Counted from the first letter of the stretch, positions 1 through 6,099 are shown. The stretch is 6,099 bases of DNA from an uncultured Lachnobacterium sp. (GCA_945971355.1 CAMFPD010000137.1:1-6099), one strand, 5' to 3'. Notes: generated by a model from the letters alone, not told the origin. Numbers and translations: made by a program.

Positions 1-582
1 TAATATAACAATAATAAAAACTCTTAATAATCGGTAGTAAAATTCAGCAAAAGTAGAAGTCTGTTCAAGAGTAAATATTAATAAAATGAATATTGAAAGT
101 ATTGTTCCGTAACGGATCACATTAGGTGAAATGATTGCGGAAAAACCATTAACTAGTCGTTTGGTATTTAATAGAATTAACAACAACAAAGGATACAGAA
201 AGCTTGTAATTAATATAAAAGTTTGCAACTGTGAAAAATTATTATTAGGAAAAATAAGTGTAGCAACTACAGATGAAATAAATGATAAACAGGCATATAG
301 CAATAGATTTAAACATAGTGACATCATTGATAAAAATAGACCAATTCTTGAAATGGCACCATTAAGTAAAGAATAAGAAGTATAAAAAGACAATGCCAAA
401 AAACAATATGAAAATCCTGGAAATAGAGATTTAATTATATATGTACAGAATCCTAAAATAATAGATAGTAAAATACAAATAATTCCTTTATTATATGAAA
501 TTTTTTCTAGCTTATACAGCTTGAGACAAGTATAAAAACTTGTGAAAACAATAATGGAATTCTTTATAATCGATATAATCAT
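1..582 (-). CDS. Multi-pass membrane protein, probable N-terminal sensor part of an AgrC/GHKL-type histidine kinase (3' end outside window)
   Basis: An uninterrupted frame of 194 codons runs leftward from ATG at 582-580 to the window edge without a stop, so the protein is incomplete at its C terminus. An in-frame TAG lies two codons upstream of the ATG, and AGGAA at 596-592 is a ribosome binding site 9 bases away, which fixes the start. The product is almost wholly hydrophobic. I see six membrane segments at about residues 2-22, 33-51, 56-74, 82-112 (long), 118-139 and 156-172, and a seventh beginning near 184. The pattern after segment 5, K-R-L-V-N-G-F-S at 141-148, resembles the basic loop of clostridial AgrC-like sensors that precede a GHKL ATPase domain. 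From family knowledge the missing part should carry the dimerisation histidine and the ATPase. The upstream response regulator on the same strand supports a two-component role. It could instead be a transporter or another polytopic protein. The reading frame is near certain; the kinase assignment is moderate. Confidence 0.75.
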   Translation of the reverse strand, partial: MIISIIKNSIIVFTSFYTCLKLYKLEKISYNKGIICILLSIILGFCTYIIKSLFPGFSYCFLALSFYTSYSLLNGAISRIGLFLSMMSLCLNLLLYACLSFISSVVATLIFPNNNFSQLQTFILITSFLYPLLLLILLNTKRLVNGFSAIISPNVIRYGTILSIFILLIFTLEQTSTFAEFYYRLLRVFIIVIL

Positions 583-719
583 ATTCTACATTTCCTAATA
601 AAAAACAATGTTATAGCATAATAAGAGTTTTGAAACAGTAAGTGTAATCTCCTAAAAAAGGAGGTGGCATTATGTTACAAAAAATCTTAGAGTTTTGGTC
701 GTTGATGATTAAATGCTAA
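583..719. other. Gap between regulator and membrane sensor genes
   Basis: This 137-base gap contains the putative sensor-gene promoter, the response-regulator remnant, and a 9-bp direct repeat AGAGTTTTG at 624-632 and 689-697. I find no convincing Rho-independent terminator for the regulator gene: the CTCCT/AGGAG hairpin at 649-663 has no T-tract after it in either direction. Read-through from the regulator into the sensor gene is therefore possible. Confidence 0.5.
592..618 (-). promoter_or_regulatory. Possible extended -10 promoter and ribosome binding site of the membrane sensor gene
   Basis: Read on the minus strand, TGC followed by TATAAC (618-610) forms an extended -10 element with 5 of 6 matches to TATAAT. 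It lies about 28 bases before the ATG at 582, giving a leader of roughly 20 bases. AGGAA at 596-592 is the ribosome binding site. No good -35 is visible at 16-18 bases spacing, which extended -10 promoters tolerate. If real, the sensor gene can be expressed apart from the upstream regulator gene. Confidence 0.35.
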
Positions 720-728
720 TTAAACCAG
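649..728 (+). pseudogene. Probable broken 5' end of a response regulator gene
   Basis: A perfect ribosome binding site, AGGAGGT (659-665), sits 6 bases before ATG at 672. The frame reads M-L-Q-K-I-L, then goes E-F-W-S-L-M-I-K-C and stops at 719. A different frame from base 698 reads V-V-D-D, a stop in the place of an acidic codon, then M-L-I-K. Joined, MLQKIL + VVDD-x-MLI is the usual beginning of a receiver domain (hydrophobic strand, acidic pair, then M/P-L-I). I infer that this was a rightward response regulator gene. It now carries an indel in bases 690-697 and a GAA-to-TAA change, and it is cut off where the opposite-strand regulator gene ends at 720. The ribosome binding site can also fold with CTCCT at 649-653 (5-bp stem, five-A loop). 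The match is short, so chance cannot be excluded; alternatively it is a 15-codon leader peptide. Confidence 0.35.
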
Positions 729-1505
729 TTCATTTCTAAATTTATTTGCATAATGGTAAATAAATTCAGTCAAAGTAGGAACTCCACGCTCATAGTTAAT
801 TACTGCTGTATATTTACGAGCTAATTCTTCAGGATTACCATTTGACCATGCCCTGTTAATGGCATTTTGCATGGCACGTTCAACACTAGCAGGTGTTTTG
901 CTATGTTTACTAGCAATTTGTCTGGCAAGGTTTGGTACGGTCTCTTTGGTTGCAATGACTATTGCCTCGGTTAAATATTCATAACCGATAGCCTTAGGGC
1001 TTATGCCAACAGCATCTAGTTCACGATGGATACGAATGGTAAGCTTGCGATCCTGTTCAGCAGGAGTGATTGGAGGAGTTGTGTCTGGTGTGGAATGTCT
1101 TTGTATGGCATTCCTCATCATACGCAATAATTCTACTGGATTTTGACCGGTGTAGTCCTTTTCATATTTGGTAATTATAAAATCTGCACCCAGTTGTCTC
1201 GCTGCCTCGAGAGTTACATTACTAGTGTTTTGCGTAGTAATTAGTACATAAGGCAGTTTGTTCATACCCATGTCATGTAGTTTTGATAAGAAGATTAATC
1301 CATTTCCTCCACCCTGATGAAGTTCAAGATCTAGAATAATTGCGTCAGGGACATGGTATTTAACCATATCAAGAGCTTCGTTCCCATCGTCAGTGACACC
1401 GACCAGTCGCATATCATCAAGCTGATCTATATAATCACGTATCTCATCACATGCAAATTTATCATCTTCAACAAGTAAAACTGTTAATTCGTGTTGGTTT
1501 TCCAT
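720..1505 (-). CDS. Response regulator with receiver domain and Spo0A-type C-terminal DNA-binding domain
   Basis: This cytoplasmic transcription factor of 261 residues is close to the usual Spo0A length. The receiver domain spans about residues 7-135. It has the acidic pocket E13-D14-D15, the phospho-acceptor D59 in the strand A-I-I-L-D, the switch threonine T90, and the conserved lysine K113 in I-I-T-K-Y. A Pro/Thr-rich linker lies at 137-150. The C-terminal domain (about 153-260) matches Spo0A-C: G-Y-E-Y-L at 174-178, and T-P-A-S-V-E-R-A at 204-211 followed by I-N-R-A-W-S at 216-221 for the recognition helix, then P-T-L-T-E-F near the end. The loop after D59 reads L-E-L-H-Q-G-G-G-N-G instead of the M-P of true Spo0A. 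With no spoIVB-like neighbour, this argues for a paralogue and not the sporulation master regulator. ATG at 1505-1503 is preceded by GGAGGA at 1521-1516. Its promoter carries 0A-box-like sites, suggesting autoregulation. The sampled GC (45-48%) is higher than in its neighbours. Confidence 0.93.
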   Translation of the reverse strand: MENQHELTVLLVEDDKFACDEIRDYIDQLDDMRLVGVTDDGNEALDMVKYHVPDAIILDLELHQGGGNGLIFLSKLHDMGMNKLPYVLITTQNTSNVTLEAARQLGADFIITKYEKDYTGQNPVELLRMMRNAIQRHSTPDTTPPITPAEQDRKLTIRIHRELDAVGISPKAIGYEYLTEAIVIATKETVPNLARQIASKHSKTPASVERAMQNAINRAWSNGNPEELARKYTAVINYERGVPTLTEFIYHYANKFRNELV

Positions 1506-1531
1506 ATATTTACAATCCTCCGAATAAAATC

Positions 1532-1560
1532 ATTGTACTCTAGTATTCGACAAAATTCAA
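1532..1560 (-). promoter_or_regulatory. Sigma-A-like promoter of the response regulator gene
   Basis: On the minus strand, TTGAAT (1560-1555, 4 of 6 to TTGACA) and TACAAT (1537-1532, 5 of 6 to TATAAT) are separated by exactly 17 bases. Transcription would begin near 1525, giving a leader of only about 20 bases with the GGAGGA ribosome binding site at 1521-1516. The 0A-like box TGTCGAA lies inside the spacer and a second box overlaps the -35, so binding there should block RNA polymerase. Confidence 0.65.
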
Positions 1561-1585
1561 CACAAACCAACAAAAACCAACAAAA
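1546..1585 (-). promoter_or_regulatory. Tandem array of four 0A-box-like operator sites in 10-bp phase
   Basis: Four 7-mers begin exactly 10 bases apart on the plus strand: TTCGACA at 1546, TTCAACA at 1556, ACCAACA at 1566 and ACCAACA at 1576. The first is the exact complement of the 0A box TGTCGAA, the second differs from it by one base, and the last two belong to identical 10-mers and keep only the C-x-A-C-A core. From the Spo0A literature, tandem boxes one helical turn apart bind the Spo0A dimer head to tail. The array overlaps the regulator's own promoter and lies upstream of the rightward promoter. The first two sites are well supported; the last two are degenerate. Confidence 0.65.
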
Positions 1586-1618
1586 CAGCAGAACGATTTA
1601 TAAGACTAGTTATGCCTG

Positions 1619-1691
1619 TGGATATCGTATAATAGTACTATCGTAATGGGCTGATGACATTCAAAATTATAGTGTAGTGAAGAGATATCCA
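1619..1691 (+). promoter_or_regulatory. Probable promoter and leader of the KAP NTPase operon, with palindrome and flanking inverted repeat
   Basis: A perfect TATAAT lies at 1628-1633, but no recognisable -35 is found 15-18 bases upstream, which suggests a need for an activator. Transcription would start near 1640, leaving a leader of about 90 bases. The perfect 10-bp palindrome ATAGTACTAT (1632-1641) covers the end of the -10 and the probable start. The octamer TGGATATC (1619-1626) is repeated inverted at 1684-1691. TATCGTA occurs twice directly (1623-1629 and 1639-1645). These are candidate operator sites; no binding protein can be named. Confidence 0.5.
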
Positions 1692-1715
1692 TTAAATTCA
1701 GGGGTGAAAGTAGTT

Positions 1716-1722
1716 AAGGGGA
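1716..1722 (+). promoter_or_regulatory. Ribosome binding site of the KAP NTPase gene
   Basis: AAGGGGA ends 7 bases before ATG at 1730 and supports that start. It is a weaker match than the GGAGG sites elsewhere in the window. The next in-frame Met (residue 58, after Walker A) would remove the ATP-binding loop and is excluded. Confidence 0.6.
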
Positions 1723-1729
1723 ATTATAA

Positions 1730-4700
1730 ATGGGGAAAAAATATTTTTTGACAGATTCAGAATTAGAAAATGTAAATGGTGATTTTTTTAATACCAATGA
1801 TCTTAAGAAAAATATCTTTAAGATTCTTGAGAATAATAAGACACCATACAATATAGCTGTTATTGGTAAGTGGGGATTGGGAAAATCCTCACTTATTAAT
1901 ATGGTTAAATCTGAGCTTGATAATAAGTCTGGTTACAAAGTTTTTCAGATAAATGCATGGAAATATGAGAAGGAAGCGCTTGCTAGAGTTTTCCTGAGAC
2001 AGATTTTGCTTGAGCTAGGCGAAGCAAAGGACAAGAAAACTACTGCTGAGATGTTCAATGATGAGATAAAGGAATGCCTGACAGCTAGAAGAGAGGAACA
2101 AAAGGGAAATAAGGAAGATGAAAGCACAATATGGAAGCTTCTTCTGGGGTTTCTTAAGAAGAATGTGTGGTTTATCCTAGCAGTTTGTTTGGCGTCAGCT
2201 GTTCTTTATGGAATATACAAGATAGTAGCATTGAATTTGCTGGGAATTTGGAAGTGGGATTTTGGATATTTTGCCATGCATTTTTTCACAGGCTATTGCA
2301 GAAATGTAGGTGTTGTGCTGGTTTTGCCTATATTTCTATCACTTATGACAATGGCTGTTGAACGAATAAAGGACATGGAAAACAGTGTTGGTGTTACATA
2401 TCCAACACCAGGAGTGGAAGATTATGAGATTCTGCTAGAACGAAAAATGAAGGCGCATGAAAAAGAGAAGCTAGTGGTTATACTAGATGACCTTGATAGA
2501 TTATGTGCCAAGAAAATGATGGAGGCACTGGATGCTATTAAAGTTTTTATAAACTACAACAATTTTATCTTTATAGTTCCATTTGATGATGAAATTTTAA
2601 GGAAATCAATGAGAGATGAAAGGGTTCAAAATGAAGTGGGCGTTTTGGACAAGTTATTTCAATACAAACTGTATCTTCCCCCAATTTATGTGGATAACAT
2701 TAAGGACTATGCGGCAAACCTGTGCAAAGAAGGTCTTGCAGATTTCATTGATGATTACTGCGATGGAAATGAAAATGAGGTGGATCGAATTGTAAGAAAT
2801 ATACTCATTCATTCTGAGGTGGAGACACCAAGACAGGTTAAGAAGCTAGTGAATTCATTTGTAAATAATCAGATGGTTGGTGTGGAACGTGAGAGAAGCA
2901 ATAAGGTAGAGAAAGGATTTGCTTCGTCAGTTGATGGAATGCGCATGATTGCAAAGTTATCAGCTTTACAAGCTGATTTCAAAGAATTCTATGATTTACT
3001 TATAATGTATCCTGATGCAATGGAACTTGTTTTAAATGCCAATAAAGATAGGACCAAAATCCCTAAGCTTCCCAATGACATAAAAGAATATTTAAAAGTT
3101 TATAAAATAGGAGAGGACAGTAGCGGGGGATGGTATATGGATGAGGCTAACACCCCGCTAATTAACTTTCTATCACAGACTGCCCAATATGAAGTGAATA
3201 CAATTGAATCATATCTGTATATGACAATGGATGACATTGCCATAAGAGCAGGAAGTAAGAAACAACAGGAATTCCTTAAAATGGTTAAGAGCGGCAATAT
3301 GACAGGCGCATTGGACACCTTCAAAGAAATACCAGAAGTGTTTGAATCTGCCCCTCGTTTATTAAAGAGAACTTCTGATATTCAGGAACTGAAGCATATA
3401 GTATGTGTCCTTATATATATGTTCAAGGAAATAAATGCAGAGCAATTATCTTTAGCAATTGATGCGATAAATATCAGAGCACAGGAATTTGCTGAAAATA
3501 TGACAGAAGCAGATGAAAAAGAAATAGATTTTAATAAACTAATGTATGGTTATGAGGCCTCTGATTTCTCGGAAGATTACTTAAAAATTATTCAAACATG
3601 CATAGAGTCAACATGCAAAAATCAGGTGTTTCTTAAATTACAGGCTTATATGGACAATATTAAGTGGTTCAAGGGTGAAGTTGGCGAAAGCATATTGGAC
3701 CATATTAGATGGATTCTTAATAATAATTTGATTAAGCCTAATGATTTTTGGATATTAAATAAGAAATTCGAGGGCTCTAGAAAAGAATGGGCAGAATCAT
3801 ACTATAAATATTTGGTGAAGCATGTAGTTGAAAATAATAATCGTGATGAGAATATGTTCACTGAGTTGCCTCAGGCATTTGGATTGTGTGTCACAAAGGA
3901 GAATGCTTCGGAACTGTGGAACCTGATGAGGAATGTGTTTGGAGTAGGAGAGTTGGCTAAATTGTTCCTCGGTATGGTTCAAGCTGATTCAGAAAAGTGT
4001 CTAACAGATAAAGATGTAAGTGCAGTTATAGATCAGCAAATAATAACAACGGACAGCCTCGACTATGAGAGCATAAACAGTCTTATTTTGTTGCGTGATT
4101 ATGAACCTGAGGACATTGATTCATACTGCGATTATATTAAGCTTCAGTCTGATACAAGTGTTGCATCTGACTTGATTTTGGCATATGAGAAAGAACATGG
4201 GGCAGATGAAATGCAACCCGTAATACTAGTATGTGTCAATAAGGTTGTTGCAAATCCTGAAATACAGTGTGCTAGCAATTTTGAAAAACTGATTGGAATA
4301 TGTGGCAAAACAACCAGAAGTGAGATAGTTAAGCAATTTGTGGCAGCTACTAAATATGTTGCCGCTTCGCAACATGAGTATCCTCAATTGCAGAAATTGT
4401 ACGGAATGTTTGCAAAAAAATATTGGAATGAGGCAGATACTGTGATGTTACAGATGTTCCAATATGTATCACAAAATAATGTATATCCGGAGTATGCAAA
4501 ATTAGTTGTAGATTATGCAATGGAAAGTTATGAATCATTTGATACTGAAACAAAAGATAGATATCTAATTGCGTTAAAAAAATTTGCAAACAGTTCAAAC
4601 TTAGTAGGTTCTGCAATTCGAGGTTTAGCACAGCTGCCAGGTAAATTGGAAAAGGAGGATTTCCTGGAAATTGAGAAAGTGCTGTCTCCAGTTATTGATG

Positions 4701-5398
4701 ATGAAAACTGTTATGATATCAGCAAATTATATAGGGTAAATGAGGAATACATAACTTCTGAAAACAATAATACAAGTGGTTATGTAGAAGCAAATGTTCA
4801 AATAATAGAGAATGCGCTGGATAAAGGAAAAGTAACATGGGCATTGCAAAATCTTAAGAGACATTATAGTACAATTTGGGATCAGTCGCTCAAGAGGGTA
4901 TTTGATGTTGTAAAAAAATCTGAAAGTGATATTAAAGAAATGGCTGGTCAGGTTCTTGTTCATTTTTTGGACAATTACAAAGTGGGTAGAGCTACAAAGA
5001 ATGCGGTTTGGATCCTCAGGCAACAGGAACATAGTTTTGCGGATTCGATAATAGATTTATGCAAGACAAGTACTTGCGCAGAAATTGCAAATTATATTTT
5101 ATCTAATCAAAGTGAATTTGATGTATCAGATATTCTTGCTGTGCTAGGTTATATCCATAGAAATCCGGGACACAAGATGCAACATAGCACATATTTATTA
5201 CTCGATGCAGCAATTGAGAAATGTAGCGATACATCTGAGCGTAAGGCTTGTGTAGAGTATATGAGTTCGATGACTAAAAGAGAGCGTGGAAAGGATGGAA
5301 AGTTTTATCCTGAAATGCTGCAGAAAATGTATGAGGCGGAGAGTAATGAAGAGTTGAGGGAAGAGATAAGGATACTTGAGAAGAAGATGGGGAGGTGA
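1730..5398 (+). CDS. KAP-family P-loop NTPase with two membrane segments and a long uncharacterised helical C-terminal region
   Basis: The protein has 1222 residues. Walker A is G46-K-W-G-L-G-K52-S53, followed by the I-N-A-W-K-Y strand (74-79) typical of KAP NTPases. Between Walker A and Walker B are a charged stretch (about 95-133) and two membrane segments (about 146-170 and 192-210), the hallmark insertion of the KAP family. Walker B is V-V-I-L-D253-D254-L-D-R (249-257). The strand F-I-F-I-V-P-F-D-D (279-287) follows, and T-P-R-Q-V-K-K-L-V-N (366-375) is the conserved post-ATPase helix. Residues 376-1222 look all-helical and repeat-like, with no enzyme motif I recognise. The soluble parts should face the cytoplasm, anchored by a membrane hairpin. 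KAP proteins include animal Kidins220, F-plasmid PifA (T7 exclusion) and QatA of Qat defence, so a phage-defence role is possible but unproven. The frame is intact, and the next gene begins 65 bases downstream. Family assignment is firm; function is unknown. Confidence 0.93.
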   Translation: MGKKYFLTDSELENVNGDFFNTNDLKKNIFKILENNKTPYNIAVIGKWGLGKSSLINMVKSELDNKSGYKVFQINAWKYEKEALARVFLRQILLELGEAKDKKTTAEMFNDEIKECLTARREEQKGNKEDESTIWKLLLGFLKKNVWFILAVCLASAVLYGIYKIVALNLLGIWKWDFGYFAMHFFTGYCRNVGVVLVLPIFLSLMTMAVERIKDMENSVGVTYPTPGVEDYEILLERKMKAHEKEKLVVILDDLDRLCAKKMMEALDAIKVFINYNNFIFIVPFDDEILRKSMRDERVQNEVGVLDKLFQYKLYLPPIYVDNIKDYAANLCKEGLADFIDDYCDGNENEVDRIVRNILIHSEVETPRQVKKLVNSFVNNQMVGVERERSNKVEKGFASSVDGMRMIAKLSALQADFKEFYDLLIMYPDAMELVLNANKDRTKIPKLPNDIKEYLKVYKIGEDSSGGWYMDEANTPLINFLSQTAQYEVNTIESYLYMTMDDIAIRAGSKKQQEFLKMVKSGNMTGALDTFKEIPEVFESAPRLLKRTSDIQELKHIVCVLIYMFKEINAEQLSLAIDAINIRAQEFAENMTEADEKEIDFNKLMYGYEASDFSEDYLKIIQTCIESTCKNQVFLKLQAYMDNIKWFKGEVGESILDHIRWILNNNLIKPNDFWILNKKFEGSRKEWAESYYKYLVKHVVENNNRDENMFTELPQAFGLCVTKENASELWNLMRNVFGVGELAKLFLGMVQADSEKCLTDKDVSAVIDQQIITTDSLDYESINSLILLRDYEPEDIDSYCDYIKLQSDTSVASDLILAYEKEHGADEMQPVILVCVNKVVANPEIQCASNFEKLIGICGKTTRSEIVKQFVAATKYVAASQHEYPQLQKLYGMFAKKYWNEADTVMLQMFQYVSQNNVYPEYAKLVVDYAMESYESFDTETKDRYLIALKKFANSSNLVGSAIRGLAQLPGKLEKEDFLEIEKVLSPVIDDENCYDISKLYRVNEEYITSENNNTSGYVEANVQIIENALDKGKVTWALQNLKRHYSTIWDQSLKRVFDVVKKSESDIKEMAGQVLVHFLDNYKVGRATKNAVWILRQQEHSFADSIIDLCKTSTCAEIANYILSNQSEFDVSDILAVLGYIHRNPGHKMQHSTYLLLDAAIEKCSDTSERKACVEYMSSMTKRERGKDGKFYPEMLQKMYEAESNEELREEIRILEKKMGR

Positions 5399-5417
5399 AA
5401 AACATATGAGGTCGTAA
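5391..5417 (+). promoter_or_regulatory. Strong ribosome binding site at the KAP stop, facing a three-codon minigene
   Basis: GGAGGTGA (5391-5398) is a perfect complement to the end of 16S rRNA and contains the stop codon of the KAP gene. Seven bases later ATG at 5406 opens the reading frame M-R-S, which stops at TAA (5415-5417). Such an arrangement could hold ribosomes for re-initiation at the next gene, or be a scar of a lost gene. The KAP frame itself stays open for 29 further codons after its stop, to TGA at 5486. Confidence 0.45.
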
Positions 5418-5463
5418 TAAGAGATATGACTGTAGGCAATAAAAAACAAAAGAGGAAAGAAAT

Positions 5464-6099
5464 ATGGAGAATATATTGGCTAGTGTGATTGTGCCAATTT
5501 TTTGCGCTAGTTTGCCCATTATAGCATCGGGAAAATTAAAGGCGAAAAGTGGCTTTTGTTTAGATAGAAAAGATTTATCAAAACAATTGCGAGAAAAAGT
5601 ATGTTTACTTGAACTTGCAAATAATCAGACGGATATTAAACACGAAATTGCTATGCTTAAGATGGTGTTAGATTATGAAGGACTTGTTGAAATAGAAAAA
5701 TGCAAGCATCATAAATATGTATGGGATCAAATTCATATTGTCGAAATGTGTGAAAACAATGAGGATTCATCAAGACAGTTAAGTTGTTTAGTTGAATTGG
5801 TTAGGTTGGCTATATATCAGGCTGAGGCTAATTATATGGAAGATAAGAAAAAGAAAATTTTGCTCATTGTATGGCAAATTGCTGAAATACTATCTTTGGT
5901 TTTAGCAGTAATATCATTTGTATCTGAGGAGAACATTTTGCAGAATCCAAATATTCTTACAGTTATAGCAGTTTATAATTGTGTACCGGTTTTGTGTGGA
6001 TTAATGGCAATAAAAAGGCACAATGGTAATATGGTCTGTAAAATACTTTATAATATTGGAATTATTATATTATTTTCAATAAGTATGTGTTTTGTTTTG
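5464..6099 (+). CDS. Integral membrane protein downstream of the KAP NTPase (3' end outside window)
   Basis: An open frame of 212 codons runs from ATG at 5464 to the right edge with no stop. AGAGGA at 5451-5456 is a ribosome binding site 7 bases upstream. I do not recognise the family. An N-terminal hydrophobic segment (about residues 3-22) is followed by a soluble middle (23-130). This middle is charged and helical, with E-L-A-N-N-Q-T-D-I-K-H-E at 50-61, a K-C-K-H-H-K cluster at 79-84 and several cysteines. The lysine run 128-131 leads into membrane segments at about 132-153, 164-183 and 191-212. The basic residues before segment 2 suggest that the middle domain is cytoplasmic. With only 65 bases between it and the KAP stop and no terminator in between, it is probably co-transcribed and may be a membrane partner of the NTPase. 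An effector such as a pore former, a sensor, or an unrelated cargo protein are all open possibilities. Confidence 0.8.
   Translation, partial: MENILASVIVPIFCASLPIIASGKLKAKSGFCLDRKDLSKQLREKVCLLELANNQTDIKHEIAMLKMVLDYEGLVEIEKCKHHKYVWDQIHIVEMCENNEDSSRQLSCLVELVRLAIYQAEANYMEDKKKKILLIVWQIAEILSLVLAVISFVSEENILQNPNILTVIAVYNCVPVLCGLMAIKRHNGNMVCKILYNIGIIILFSISMCFVL

Noticed and set aside
131..376. 81-codon plus-strand open frame
   Set aside because: It lies wholly antisense to the membrane sensor gene, whose frame is coherent over 194 codons with clear membrane segments. Its own start has only AGGTGA almost touching the ATG, and its product has no recognisable features.
649..663. CTCCT/AGGAG hairpin as a transcription terminator
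   Set aside because: The stem has only 5 bp with an all-A loop and no T-run follows on either strand. It is better seen as the ribosome binding site of the remnant with a chance complement.
720..1505. Assignment as the housekeeping sporulation regulator Spo0A
   Set aside because: The loop after the phosphorylated Asp differs from the conserved M-P form, the neighbour is not spoIVB, and a linked membrane sensor is present. A paralogue is more likely.
5426..5488. 20-codon frame starting at ATG 5426
   Set aside because: It has no proper ribosome binding site and overlaps the start of the better supported gene at 5464. It is simply the tail of the KAP frame past its stop.
4350..5519. Several minus-strand open frames of 80-100 codons under the KAP gene and past its end
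   Set aside because: They mirror the KAP codons or AT-rich sequence, have low-complexity products and no ribosome binding sites. They are shadows.
5739..5745. Perfect 0A box TGTCGAA
   Set aside because: It is a single copy inside the coding sequence of the downstream membrane gene, with no promoter or phased partner nearby. A 7-mer is expected by chance at this scale.

Overview
The window looks like an accessory or variable chromosomal region from a low-GC, Gram-positive, anaerobic member of the Clostridia. Lachnospiraceae-like is my best guess and is not proven. The reasons are AT-rich coding sequence, strong GGAGG-type ribosome binding sites, sigma-A-like promoters, a response regulator with a Spo0A-type DNA-binding domain, and a membrane protein resembling the sensor half of AgrC/GHKL kinases of Clostridia.

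Left part (1-1505, minus strand). Two leftward genes are read. The first (1505 to 720) is a complete REC plus Spo0A-C response regulator. The second (582 to 1) starts in the window and runs off the left edge. It is a multi-pass membrane protein, probably the N-terminal sensor part of a GHKL-family histidine kinase whose catalytic part lies outside. Together they look like a two-component system, although a 137-base gap separates them. That gap holds, on the opposite strand, what appears to be the broken 5' end of another response regulator gene. Base composition also changes sharply at this junction.

Centre (1506-1729). This divergent control region holds a sigma-A-like promoter for the regulator. 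Overlapping it and extending upstream are four 7-mers in exact 10-bp phase; the first matches the classical 0A box on the minus strand. The same array lies about 55-95 bases upstream of the probable start of rightward transcription, whose TATAAT has no good -35. The regulator could therefore both control itself and activate the rightward genes.

Right part (1730-6099, plus strand). A 1222-residue KAP-family P-loop NTPase has two membrane segments between Walker A and Walker B and a very long helical C-terminal part of unknown function. A second gene follows after 65 bases (5464 to the right edge, open). It encodes an integral membrane protein with an N-terminal membrane anchor, a soluble middle and three C-terminal membrane segments. 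The two are probably one operon.

Working model (inference): a membrane sensor and a Spo0A-like regulator control a membrane-bound KAP NTPase with a membrane partner. Because KAP NTPases include the T7-excluding PifA and the QatA component of Qat defence, an anti-phage role is possible, but nothing in the sequence proves it.
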